A DNA stretch of 64,000 nt. Origin: Pseudomonas fluorescens. GTDB taxonomy: Bacteria; Pseudomonadota; Gammaproteobacteria; Pseudomonadales; Pseudomonadaceae. The stretch lies in the NCBI RefSeq assembly GCF_040448305.1, contig NZ_CP148752.1:3844001-3908000 (forward strand), read 5' to 3'. The notes beneath the pieces were generated by a model that had not been told where the DNA came from, ran no database searches, and worked only from the letters and a program-made list of their open reading frames with translations. The position numbers and the translations under genes were made by a program. Position 1 is the stretch's first letter, and each line of letters opens with the position of its first letter. This document shows, piece by piece, positions 8,336 to 17,300 of this stretch.

Positions 8336-9457
8336 ATGACCACGATGTCATCGAACTCCACCGTGTCCGACGGTACGACTCAATCCGTTGGTTTTCTGCT
8401 GTTGGATAAATTCACGTTGATTTCCCTGGCGTCCGCCGTAGAGCCACTGCGCATGGCCAATCAGTTGTCGGGGCGAGAGCTATACCGCTGGCATACGTTC
8501 AGCCCCGATGGAGAGCCTGTCTGGGCCAGTGACGGTGTGCCGATCACTCCGGATGCTTCGTGGAACAATCCATTAGTGGCGGACACTGTAATCGTGTGCG
8601 GTGGTGTTGGAGTCCAGAGCGTGATTACCCGCGAGCACATTACCTGGCTGCAAGCCTTGGCGCGTCAATCCAGACGGTTGGGAGGTGTGTGCACCGGTAG
8701 CTGGGCGCTCGCAAAAGCCGGGCTGCTCGATGGCTACGAGTGCAGCGTGCATTGGGAATTTTTGGCCGCCATGCAGGAAGCTTTCCCGCGAGTCAGCATC
8801 AGCGCGAGTCTCTTCACCCTCGACCGAAACCGCTTCACAAGCTCCGGGGGAACAGCGCCGCTGGACATGATGTTGCACCTGATCGGTCGCGATCATGGTC
8901 GTGAATTATCCGCTGCCATCTCTGAGATGTTTGTTTACGAGCGCATACGCAACGAACAGGACCATCAGCGCGTTCCGCTCAGGCATGTGCTGGGAACTCA
9001 TCAGCCTAAGCTGCAGGAGATCGTCGCGTTGATGGAGGCCAATCTCGAGGAACCGATCGACCTGGATAACCTTGCAGAATACGTTGATCTGTCACGTCGA
9101 CAGCTAGAACGACTATTTCAGAAATACCTTCATTGTACGCCGTCACGCTACTACCTAAGGTTACGTCTTATTCGAGCGCGACAACTGCTTAAGCAAACAT
9201 CATTGTCGATCATAGAGTTGGCGTATGTGTGCGGTTTCGTGTCCACACCACACTTTTCCAAATGCTATCGCGAGTACTTTGGTGTTCCACCAAGCGACGA
9301 ACGTTCCAGCTCTGAATTGAGTCGCAAACCTGCAACGCTTGCGACTACGCAGCAATCATCGACCAGACCGCTGACAGCGCTCGACCAGGCACGAAACGAA
9401 TCGACTTTTGCCAGTGTTCGGATGATTGATCGTTCTGACTTGGCGCAATCATGTTGA
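8336..9457 (+). CDS. GlxA-family AraC regulator, GbdR paralogue
   Basis: 373 residues. A DJ-1/PfpI-like glutamine-amidotransferase-fold domain (about 15-190, SVGFLLLDKFTLISLASAVE ... GGVCTGSWALAKAGLLDG) precedes an AraC helix-turn-helix pair (about 225-325, DNLAEYVDLSRRQLERLFQK ... CGFVSTPHFSKCYREYFG). The protein is closely related, almost throughout, to the GbdR-like protein at 12547-13650; both even end in a shared motif, QARNESTFASVR. ATG 8336 has GTGAGG just ahead; ATG 8345 is possible. It sits between a GABA-type permease and pntAA. By family analogy it activates use of a quaternary-amine or amino-acid nitrogen source; the actual ligand is unknown. Confidence 0.85.
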   Translation: MTTMSSNSTVSDGTTQSVGFLLLDKFTLISLASAVEPLRMANQLSGRELYRWHTFSPDGEPVWASDGVPITPDASWNNPLVADTVIVCGGVGVQSVITREHITWLQALARQSRRLGGVCTGSWALAKAGLLDGYECSVHWEFLAAMQEAFPRVSISASLFTLDRNRFTSSGGTAPLDMMLHLIGRDHGRELSAAISEMFVYERIRNEQDHQRVPLRHVLGTHQPKLQEIVALMEANLEEPIDLDNLAEYVDLSRRQLERLFQKYLHCTPSRYYLRLRLIRARQLLKQTSLSIIELAYVCGFVSTPHFSKCYREYFGVPPSDERSSSELSRKPATLATTQQSSTRPLTALDQARNESTFASVRMIDRSDLAQSC

Positions 9458-9530
9458 TCGGCCGTCCCTGCCGTCCCCATTCATCCGTAGTGCATGGGTT
9501 TACTCAATAAGATCACGCAGGAGATTTGAC

Positions 9531-10652
9531 GTGCATATTGGTGTTCCTCTCGAAACCCAGACCGGTGAAACACGGGTTGCTGCAACCCCGGAAACCATCA
9601 AGAAGCTGATCGGCCAGGGCCATAAGGTCACTGTACAAAGCGGCGCCGGTATTAATGCCAGCGTTGTCGACAGTGCCTATGAAGCGGCAGGCGCAAGCAT
9701 TGGCAGCGCCAACGATGCGTTTGGTGCAGAGCTGATTTTGAAGGTGGTCGCTCCCAGCGACAGCGAGCTGGCGCTGATTAAAAGCGGCACCGTAGTGGTG
9801 GGCATGCTCAACCCGTTCAGCAACGAAACCATCGCCAAGCTGGCCGAATGCGGGATTACCGCCTTTGCCCTGGAAGCCGCGCCTCGTACCTCCCGCGCTC
9901 AGAGCCTGGACGTACTGTCGTCGCAAGCCAACATCGCCGGTTACAAGGCTGTGTTGCTGGCCGCTCACTACTATCCGCGTTTCATGCCGATGCTGATGAC
10001 CGCTGCGGGCACTGTGAAAGCGGCGCGCGTGCTAATCCTCGGTGCCGGCGTGGCCGGTTTGCAGGCCATCGCTACCGCGAAACGCCTGGGGGCGGTGATC
10101 GAAGCGTCTGACGTGCGTCCTGCGGTAAAAGAGCAGATCGAATCCCTCGGCGCCAAGTTCGTCGACGTGCCTTACGAGACCGACGAAGAGCGTGAATGCG
10201 CCGTCGGTGTCGGCGGTTACGCCCGTCCGATGCCGGCCAGCTGGATGCAGCGCCAGGCCGCCGCGGTGCACGAACGCGCCAAGCAGGCTGACATCGTTAT
10301 CACCACCGCGCTGATTCCCGGCCGCAAGGCACCAACCCTGTTGAGCGCGCAAACCGTGGCCCAGATGAAACCGGGTTCGGTGGTCATCGACCTGGCGGCG
10401 GCCCAGGGCGGCAACTGCCCGCTGACCGTGGCCGATCAGGTGGTTATCGAAAATGGCGTGACCATCGTTGGCCCGACCAACCTGGCCAGCGCCGTGGCGG
10501 CTGACGCTTCGGCGCTGTACGCCCGCAACCTGCTGGACTTCATGAAACTGTTGTTCGATAAAGAAGGACAACTGGTGATCAACCTTGAAGACGATATCGT
10601 CGCCGCGTGCCTGATGTGCCGCGACGGCCAGATCGTGCGCAAGAACGGCTGA
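9531..10652 (+). CDS. pntAA: NAD(P) transhydrogenase subunit alpha, part 1
   Basis: 373 residues. This is the soluble NAD(H)-binding domain I of the proton-translocating transhydrogenase, which couples hydride transfer between NAD(H) and NADP(H) to the proton gradient. It starts at GTG 9531 (VHIGVPLETQTGETRVAATP), with AGGAG 9 bases upstream; the frame is open back to 9426 without a start signal. The Rossmann loop is LILGAGVAGLQAIATAKRLG at about 170, and the family stretch with GYARPMPASWMQRQ follows. Domain II is encoded separately downstream, the split arrangement usual in pseudomonads. Confidence 0.95.
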   Translation: MHIGVPLETQTGETRVAATPETIKKLIGQGHKVTVQSGAGINASVVDSAYEAAGASIGSANDAFGAELILKVVAPSDSELALIKSGTVVVGMLNPFSNETIAKLAECGITAFALEAAPRTSRAQSLDVLSSQANIAGYKAVLLAAHYYPRFMPMLMTAAGTVKAARVLILGAGVAGLQAIATAKRLGAVIEASDVRPAVKEQIESLGAKFVDVPYETDEERECAVGVGGYARPMPASWMQRQAAAVHERAKQADIVITTALIPGRKAPTLLSAQTVAQMKPGSVVIDLAAAQGGNCPLTVADQVVIENGVTIVGPTNLASAVAADASALYARNLLDFMKLLFDKEGQLVINLEDDIVAACLMCRDGQIVRKNG

Positions 10653-10663
10653 GGATAAAAACA

Positions 10664-11020
10664 ATGGAAGACATGCTGATCTCTGACGGTATCTACAACC
10701 TGATCATCTTCGTGCTGGCTATCTATGTCGGTTACCACGTGGTCTGGAACGTGACCCCTGCACTGCACACGCCACTGATGGCCGTCACCAACGCCATCTC
10801 GGCCATCGTGATCGTCGGTGCCATGCTGGCAGCGGCTTTGACCGTGACCCCGCTGGGCAAGACCATGGGCACCCTGGCCGTGGCCCTGGCCGCGGTCAAC
10901 GTGTTTGGGGGCTTCCTGGTGACCCGGCGCATGCTGGAAATGTTCAAGAAAAAAGCGCCTGCGGCAAAAGCTCCGGCAGCCAAAGCCGCAGCAGCCAAGG
11001 CTGAGGTGCAGCAAGCATGA
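10664..11020 (+). CDS. pntAB: NAD(P) transhydrogenase subunit alpha, part 2
   Basis: 118 residues, the first membrane portion of transhydrogenase domain II. About three membrane helices are visible between residues 8 and 85 (LIIFVLAIYVGYHVVW; ISAIVIVGAMLAAALTV; GTLAVALAAVNVFGGFLV). The tail is a low-complexity Ala/Lys linker (KKKAPAAKAPAAKAAAAKAE), a natural place for repeat-length variation. It begins 11 bases after pntAA, and its stop overlaps the pntB start by four bases (ATGA at 11017-11020), so the three genes are translationally linked. Confidence 0.93.
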   Translation: MEDMLISDGIYNLIIFVLAIYVGYHVVWNVTPALHTPLMAVTNAISAIVIVGAMLAAALTVTPLGKTMGTLAVALAAVNVFGGFLVTRRMLEMFKKKAPAAKAPAAKAAAAKAEVQQA

Positions 11021-12468
11021 GCATGAACCTGGTTACTTCCCTGTATTTGATCGCCTCGGTCTGCTTCATCCAGGCGCTCAAGGGCCTCTCGCATCCCACC
11101 ACGTCGCGTCGTGGCAACCTGTTCGGCATGCTCGGCATGGGCCTGGCGATCCTCACCACGGTCGGCCTGATCTACAAGCTCGGCGCCGAACTTGCACATG
11201 ACGGGATCGTCTACGTGATCGTCGGCCTGCTGATCGGCGGCACTGCCGGGTCGATCATGGCCAAACGCGTTGAAATGACCAAGATGCCGGAGCTGGTCGC
11301 CTTCATGCACAGCATGATCGGCCTGGCGGCGGTGTTCATCGCCGTGGCTGCCGTGGTCGAGCCGCAGTCGCTGGGCATCGTCAAGCAACTCGGTGACGCG
11401 ATCCCGGCCGGTAACCGCCTGGAACTGTTCCTCGGTGCCGCCATCGGTGCAATCACCTTCTCCGGCTCGGTCATTGCCTTCGGCAAGCTGTCGGGCGGCT
11501 CTTTTTTCATGAAGCAGAAGTTCCGCCTGTTCCAGGGTGCACCGGTACAGTTCAGTGGCCAGCACAAGCTGAACCTGCTGCTGGGCCTGGCCACACTGGG
11601 CCTGGGCGTGACCTTCATGCTCACCGGCGACTACACCGCTTTCGCCGTGATGCTGGCCCTGGCCTTCGTGCTCGGCGTGCTGATCATCATCCCGATCGGC
11701 GGCGCGGACATGCCAGTGGTCGTGTCGATGCTCAACAGCTACTCCGGCTGGGCAGCGGCGGGTATCGGCTTCTCGCTGAACAACTCGATGCTGATCATCG
11801 CCGGCTCGCTGGTGGGTTCGTCCGGCGCAATCCTCTCGTACATCATGTGCAAGGCGATGAACCGTTCCTTCTTTAACGTGCTGCTCGGTGGCTTCGGCAA
11901 TACGGCGGATGCGGCCGGCCCGGCGGGTTCGAAAGAAGCCCGTCCGGTGAAATCCGGTTCGGCTGACGACGCGACCTTCCTGCTGACCAACGCCGACACC
12001 GTGATCATCGTGCCGGGCTACGGCCTGGCGGTAGCGCGGGCACAGCATGCGCTGAAGGAACTGACCGAGAAACTGACCCATCGCGGCGTGACCGTGAAGT
12101 ATGCGATCCACCCGGTTGCCGGTCGTATGCCTGGCCACATGAACGTGCTGCTGGCCGAGGCCGAAGTGCCTTACGACCAGGTGTTCGAGATGGACGACAT
12201 CAACTCCGAGTTCGGCCAGGCCGACGTGGTGCTGGTGCTGGGCGCCAACGACGTGGTCAACCCGGCCGCGAAGAACGATCCGAAATCGCCGATTGCCGGC
12301 ATGCCGATCCTCGAAGCGTTCAAGGCCAAGACCATCATCGTCAACAAGCGCTCGATGGCCAGCGGCTACGCCGGCCTGGACAACGAACTGTTCTACCTGG
12401 ACAAGACCATGATGGTGTTCGGCGACGCTAAAAAGGTCATCGAAGACATGGTCAAAGCCGTCGAGTAA
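11017..12468 (+). CDS. pntB: NAD(P) transhydrogenase subunit beta
   Basis: 483 residues. The N-terminal two thirds hold about nine membrane helices forming the rest of the proton channel. The C-terminal 180 residues are the NADP(H)-binding domain III: ADTVIIVPGYGLAVARAQHA, IHPVAGRMPGHMNVLLAEA, VLVLGANDVVNP and IIVNKRSMASGYAG. It is full length for the family and the last gene of the pnt operon. A perfect 15-bp inverted repeat at 12501-12539 separates it from the convergent GbdR-like gene. Confidence 0.95.
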   Translation: MSMNLVTSLYLIASVCFIQALKGLSHPTTSRRGNLFGMLGMGLAILTTVGLIYKLGAELAHDGIVYVIVGLLIGGTAGSIMAKRVEMTKMPELVAFMHSMIGLAAVFIAVAAVVEPQSLGIVKQLGDAIPAGNRLELFLGAAIGAITFSGSVIAFGKLSGGSFFMKQKFRLFQGAPVQFSGQHKLNLLLGLATLGLGVTFMLTGDYTAFAVMLALAFVLGVLIIIPIGGADMPVVVSMLNSYSGWAAAGIGFSLNNSMLIIAGSLVGSSGAILSYIMCKAMNRSFFNVLLGGFGNTADAAGPAGSKEARPVKSGSADDATFLLTNADTVIIVPGYGLAVARAQHALKELTEKLTHRGVTVKYAIHPVAGRMPGHMNVLLAEAEVPYDQVFEMDDINSEFGQADVVLVLGANDVVNPAAKNDPKSPIAGMPILEAFKAKTIIVNKRSMASGYAGLDNELFYLDKTMMVFGDAKKVIEDMVKAVE

Positions 12469-12500
12469 GTCCTGCCTCAGCACAACACTAAAATGAAGCC

Positions 12501-12539
12501 CCCCTATCCTGCGAACGTTACGCTTTCGCAGGATAGGGG
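12501..12539. terminator. Hairpin between convergent pntB and gbdR
   Basis: CCCCTATCCTGCGAA (12501-12515) and its exact complement TTCGCAGGATAGGGG (12525-12539) enclose a 9-base loop. It sits midway between the two convergent stops, so it likely ends transcripts from both sides, although there is no long T-run on either side. Confidence 0.7.
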
Positions 12540-12546
12540 TGAAGAT

Positions 12547-13650
12547 TTATAGACGAACGCTGGCAAAAGTTGACTCGTTACGTGCCTGGCTCAAAGCTGA
12601 CATCGAACCGGCCAACGGCGAGAGCACCAATGCTGGCGGCAGCGGTATCATCGCCACCTGCTGCGCGGTATTGGAACCGACGCGCTCGTCACGCGGCGGG
12701 ATACCGAAGTATTCGCGGTAGCACTTGGAGAAGTGCGGCGTGGACACGAAGCCACAGATCGAAGCCACTTCGATGATCGACATCGGCGTTTGCTTGAGCA
12801 ACTGGCGCGCACGGACCAGACGCAGTTTCAGGTAGTAACGCGACGGCGAGCAGTGCAGGTACTTCTGGAACAGCCGCTCCAGCTGACGACGGGACACGTC
12901 GACATACACCGCCAATTCGTCAAGGTCGATCGGTTCTTCAAGGTTGGCCTCCATCAGCGCGACGATTTCCTGCAACTTCGGCTGGTTGGTGCCGAGCATG
13001 TGCTTGAGCGGCACGCGCTGGTGATCCTGTTCGTTGCGGATGCGCTCGTAGACAAACATTTCCGAGATCGCGGCGGACAGTTCACGCCCGTGATCACGGC
13101 TGATCAGGTGCAGCATCATGTCCAGCGGCGCGGTGCCGCCGGAGCTGGTGAAGCGGTTACGGTCGAGGGTGAACAAACGGGTACTCATTACGATCCGCGG
13201 GAAAGCTTCCTGCATCGCCGCCAGGCACTCCCAGTGCACGCTGCAATCGAAACCATCGAGCAGGCCGGCGCAGGCCAGGGCCCAGCTGCCGGTGCACACC
13301 GCGCCGAGGCGGCAGGCCTTACGGGCTTGGCTTTGCAACCAGGACACGTGTTCACGGGTAACCGTGCGCTGAATGCCGACGCCACCGCAAACGATGATCG
13401 TGTCCATTGGTGGGGCTTTGTGCATGGAGGCGTCAGGGGTGATTTGCAGGCCATCACTGGCCCAGACCTGGCCGCCATCAACGGTGAGGGTGGTCCAGCG
13501 ATACAGCTCGCGACCGGACAACTGGTTGGCCATCCGCAGCGGTTCTACAGCGGACGCCAGAGAAATCAGCGTGAAATTGTCCAGCAGCAGAAAGCCGATG
13601 GATTGAGGCGCACGGTTCTGGGGTTGGGCCCCGGAGTTGAACGACGTCAT
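12547..13650 (-). CDS. gbdR: GbdR-like AraC/GlxA transcriptional activator
   Basis: 367 residues, the length I recall for GbdR of Pseudomonas, the activator of glycine betaine and dimethylglycine catabolism. The amidotransferase-fold sensor (about 15-190) contains SIGFLLLDNFTLISLASAVE and AVCTGSWALACAGLLDG. The AraC DNA-binding part (about 215-320) contains DELAVYVDVSRRQLERLFQK and ICGFVSTPHFSKCYREYFGI. The C-terminal tail ends SQARNESTFASVRL. The gene is convergent with pntB; none of the betaine catabolic genes it would control lie in this window. The name rests on resemblance, and the paralogue at 8336 shows this family has duplicated here. Confidence 0.75.
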   Translation of the reverse strand: MTSFNSGAQPQNRAPQSIGFLLLDNFTLISLASAVEPLRMANQLSGRELYRWTTLTVDGGQVWASDGLQITPDASMHKAPPMDTIIVCGGVGIQRTVTREHVSWLQSQARKACRLGAVCTGSWALACAGLLDGFDCSVHWECLAAMQEAFPRIVMSTRLFTLDRNRFTSSGGTAPLDMMLHLISRDHGRELSAAISEMFVYERIRNEQDHQRVPLKHMLGTNQPKLQEIVALMEANLEEPIDLDELAVYVDVSRRQLERLFQKYLHCSPSRYYLKLRLVRARQLLKQTPMSIIEVASICGFVSTPHFSKCYREYFGIPPRDERVGSNTAQQVAMIPLPPALVLSPLAGSMSALSQARNESTFASVRL

Positions 13651-14043
13651 CGCGGTATCTCCTCACACAAAGCAGGCGAATGGCCTCAGGCAAAGGCTCT
13701 TTTTATTCTCCCATCCAAAAGTTGGTGGGTTTGTTCCTATTCAACCTGCAAAGGTCATACCCAATTACATAACTTTGAGTGGATCCAAAAACGACATCAC
13801 CCAATGTCTCTATGCTGAGGGTTTTCAGGGCGGGAGCCATAAGGAAAACGCTTGAATTTGAGCCTGCGCTCATCAACGTTGTGCACATTCGTAGCACATA
13901 CGCGAGAGATATCTATAAACGACAACTTATTTTTCACCGACACCCACATGTCGGTTTTTGAATAAAATAATAACCAATGCCCCGATTTGGGCTGACACAA
14001 AGGCCGGTTTGTTCAATCTGAACGCAGGCTAAGGCGACCGTCA
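13651..14043. other. gbdR upstream region
   Basis: About 390 bases without a gene. It should hold the gbdR promoter (minus strand). A terminator-like hairpin pointing rightward lies at 13936-13959, with no intact gene ahead of it, which suggests something was lost. The far end meets the IS fossil at 14044. Confidence 0.4.
13936..13959 (+). terminator. Orphan intrinsic terminator
   Basis: ACCGACA and TGTCGGT form a 7-bp stem with a 6-base loop followed by TTTTT. No rightward gene precedes it, since gbdR reads leftward. Confidence 0.5.
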
Positions 14044-14094
14044 GCTTCACGCCCTGAGTAAGTCAGTTAACCTAAATCGAGGTTCTTGAGGAGC
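14044..14094. mobile_element. Fossil end of an IS110-type element
   Basis: About 47 bases starting GCTTCACGCCCTGAGTAAGT and running through AATCGAGGTTCTT match, with a handful of differences, the segment at 43833-43882. That second copy abuts the 3' end of an IS110-family transposase fragment. Here no transposase remains, only the element end. Confidence 0.6.
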
Positions 14095-14113
14095 GCAGAA
14101 CCCTGATATTGAA

Positions 14114-14361
14114 ATGTTCGAGCTGTTCATCCTCGACGCTAATGGCGTGCCTCGCGGCGAGCTGCTGCAGCGAGAGGAATTGTTGACCGTTTACCAACGC
14201 GGGCGCTCCTTGCCCAGTGCCATGCTCGGCCTGACGCTCAACGGCGATGATGTCGAAGACTCAGGGCTGGCCCGGGATGTGGGCGATATCGATTGCCGCG
14301 CCTACCCACTGGAAGGCAGCCTGATGCGTATGCCCACGCGGCCGATCCACCGATTTAATGA
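14114..14361 (+). pseudogene. Glutamine synthetase N terminus (truncated)
   Basis: Translation gives MFELFILDANGVPRGELL, then LGLTLNGDDVEDSGLARDVG, then IDCRAYPLEGSLMRMP. This is the beta-grasp N terminus of the gamma-glutamylputrescine/glutamine synthetase-like family (about 450 residues when whole). Only about 73 recognisable residues remain. After MRMP the similarity ends and the frame runs into the 3' end of the convergent kinase gene, stopping at 14395. The ATP-binding and catalytic barrel is absent, so it cannot be active. It lies immediately beside the IS fossil, suggesting an element-mediated deletion. Confidence 0.75.
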
Positions 14362-17300
14362 TCAGGACAGGTTTTCAAGCAACTCCAGCGCCTGATCGAA
14401 ATCGAAGCACTCCGCTTGCCGCACAACCCGAAGCAACTGCTCGGTCATCCGCGGGTCTGAAGCCAGCCCCTGCAGTTTGAGCAAGGCCGTCAGCGCCTGG
14501 GTGTCGCTCTCGGCCAGCAGAGACCGGACGTGGGCCAATTGCGCATGCCATTCGCTGCCCGGTGGCGCGCTTGATGAGTCTGTGGACGATGTCGGTTCGC
14601 CGAGCACCGATAAGCCTTCCAGCACCCGTGTCAGGCAACGCTCGACCTCCACCAGCCGATCGGCCAGGTCCTGCTCCACCCCATCGCCCGCCCCATCGTT
14701 CAGACACGCCTGCTCCAGCGCGCCGGCTGCACTCGCCACTTCAACAGCACCGATGTTGCCCGCCGTACCGCGCAAGGTATGGGCCAGTCTGACCGTCGCC
14801 GAAGAATCGCCTTGACCTCGGGCAGCCAGGAACTCGGCGCAAAAAGCCTGGTGGCTGGAGCGAAAATTGCGCAGCAGGCGCAGATAGAGCTCGACCTTGC
14901 CCATGCAGGTGCCCAGGCCCGCTTTCAAATCAATACCGGGAAGGCTGGCTGGCAGGCTCGCCACTGGCACCGTGGTGAGCGGCGAAACGTCGGCCGACAT
15001 CGCGCCACGGTCAGCTCGTGGATGTATCCACTTGGCCAACGTGGCGAACATGTCGTCGACGTTCAAGGGTTTGCAGATGTGGTCGTTCATGCCGCAGGCC
15101 AGCGCGCGCTCACGGTCCCCCGCCATGGCGTCGGCAGTCATGGCGATCACCGGCAGATTCGCCCAGCGTGGCTGCTCGCGTATCTTGCGGGTCGCGGTAT
15201 AACCGTCCATCACCGGCATCTGGCAGTCCATCAACACACCATCGAAGTCTGCGTCACGCTGCAGTTGCTCGAGCGCTTGCGCGCCGTGAACGGCCAGGCA
15301 CAGCTCGATCCCGGCGCTCTCCAGCAGTTCACAGGCCAGCTCGCGGTTCAGCTCATTGTCTTCCACCAACAGCAGTCGCGCGCCACACAGGCTGGCCAGG
15401 GCGCTGGCGCTCTGGCCGAATTGCTCACTGACCCGGGTATCGGCCTGGGGGATCTTGCCGAGCACCGAGCCCAGCGCCTCAAGCAAAGTGGACGGCGTCA
15501 CCGGTTTGGTCAGTACCACCGGCAATTGAATGCCGTGCCGACTGGCCTCCTCGCGGGCCTCCTCGCGACCGAACGCAGTGACCATGATCACCGACGGCGT
15601 TTGCGCCAGCTTGGCGGCCTGCATCTGCCGCACCGTTTCCACGCCGTCCATGCCTGGCATGCGCCAATCCATCAGCACCAGATCATAGGGCAGCACCTTC
15701 GCCTCGGCCTCCACCAGCATGGCCAGTGCGGCCCGGCCACTTTGCGCGACGTCCACCTCCACGCCAAAACTGCGGGCCATGCTGGACAGGATCTCGCGCG
15801 CGCTGGCGTTGTCATCGACCACCAACACACGGCTGCCCAGCAATTCGTCGGCGGTCACCATGCGCCGCAAATGGCTGTCGCGCTGCACGCCCAGGCTCAC
15901 CTCGAAATGAAAGGTGGAACCATGGCCCGGCTCGCTCTCTACCCAAATGTGCCCGCCCATCAATTCCACCAGATGCCGGGAGATGGCCAGGCCCAATCCG
16001 GTGCCACCGTACTTGCGGGTGGTGGTGCTATCGGCCTGGCTGAAGGGTTGAAACAGGCGCGAGCATTGCTCGGCGTTCATGCCAATCCCGGTGTCCCGTA
16101 CCCAGAAATGCAACTGCGCCTGCTCTCCTGCCGAGCCCCGCAGCTCTACACCGAGCACGATCTCGCCCTGCTCGGTGAACTTCGTCGCATTGTTGCCCAG
16201 GTTGATCAGCACCTGGCCAAGACGCAACGGATCGCCGATCAAGGCGGTCGGCAGCTCGGCATCGGTGCTGAACAACAACTCAAGGCCTTTGTCCTCGGCT
16301 TTCAGGCCAATCATGCTGGCAAAGCCGTCGAGCACGGCTTCGAGGTGGAAGGGAATATGCTCCAGGTGCATCTTGCCGGCTTCGATCCTGGAGAAGTCGA
16401 GGATGTCGTTGATGATCACCAACAGGTATTCCGCCGAGCGATGGACCTTTTCGATGTAGTTGCGCTGGCGGTGGTCGAGTTCGGTGCGCAATGCCAGGTA
16501 GCTCATGCCGATGATCGCGTTCATCGGCGTGCGGATCTCGTGGCTCATGGTGGCCAGGAAGTTGCTCTTGGCCCGAGTCGCCTCTTCTGCGGCCTCGCGT
16601 GCGCGCTGCACCTCAGCCTCGGCGGTCTTGCGGTCGGTGATATCAAAGTACCAATTGGCCCCCATGCCCCGCTCCCCCAGCGTCATCGTGATGGCCGAAA
16701 CCAATACGTCGACGCGTTCGCCTCCAGCGCGCTGCAGGGTGGTCTCGAAGTTCAGCACTGGACCTTGCGCTGCCGCTGCGAGAAAGCGCTGGTGTGCCTG
16801 CGGGTCGACCCAGAACTGCGCCGGATCCGTACCTTCGAGTTCAGCCAGACGAGTCCCGAACAAGCTGTCGAACTGCGGATTACAGTAGGTCGGGCGGCCA
16901 TCGACGTCCCTGATCACCATGGCCACCGGGCTGCTGTCGAGTACCGCGCGCAACTGTGCCTCGCTGGCCTTGAGTGCCGCCTGCAGATGACGGCGTTCAC
17001 TCACGTCGCGCACCGAAGCGCACACGCAGACGCCGCCCCCTTCCAGGCTCGGCAAATGCGACAGGCTGATCTCTGCCGAGAACAGACTTCCGTCTTTGCG
17101 CACGCCTTGCAAGTCGTCCAGGTTGGCCCCCATCTGGCGAGTGGCGCCGTGGGCCGTGAAGCCCTTGCGCAGCGCCTCGTGGCGCCCGCGACTGGCCAAC
17201 GGCACCAAACGATCGATGGACTCGCCGAGCAACTCACCGGCGCTATAGCCGAACAGCTGATCCAGTTGACGATTGGTGCGCAGGATCTGCCCTTCGGCAT

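Noticed and set aside
10732..12483. 583-codon frame antisense to pntAB/pntB
   Set aside because: Low-complexity His/Gln/Arg translation opposite two unmistakable transhydrogenase genes.
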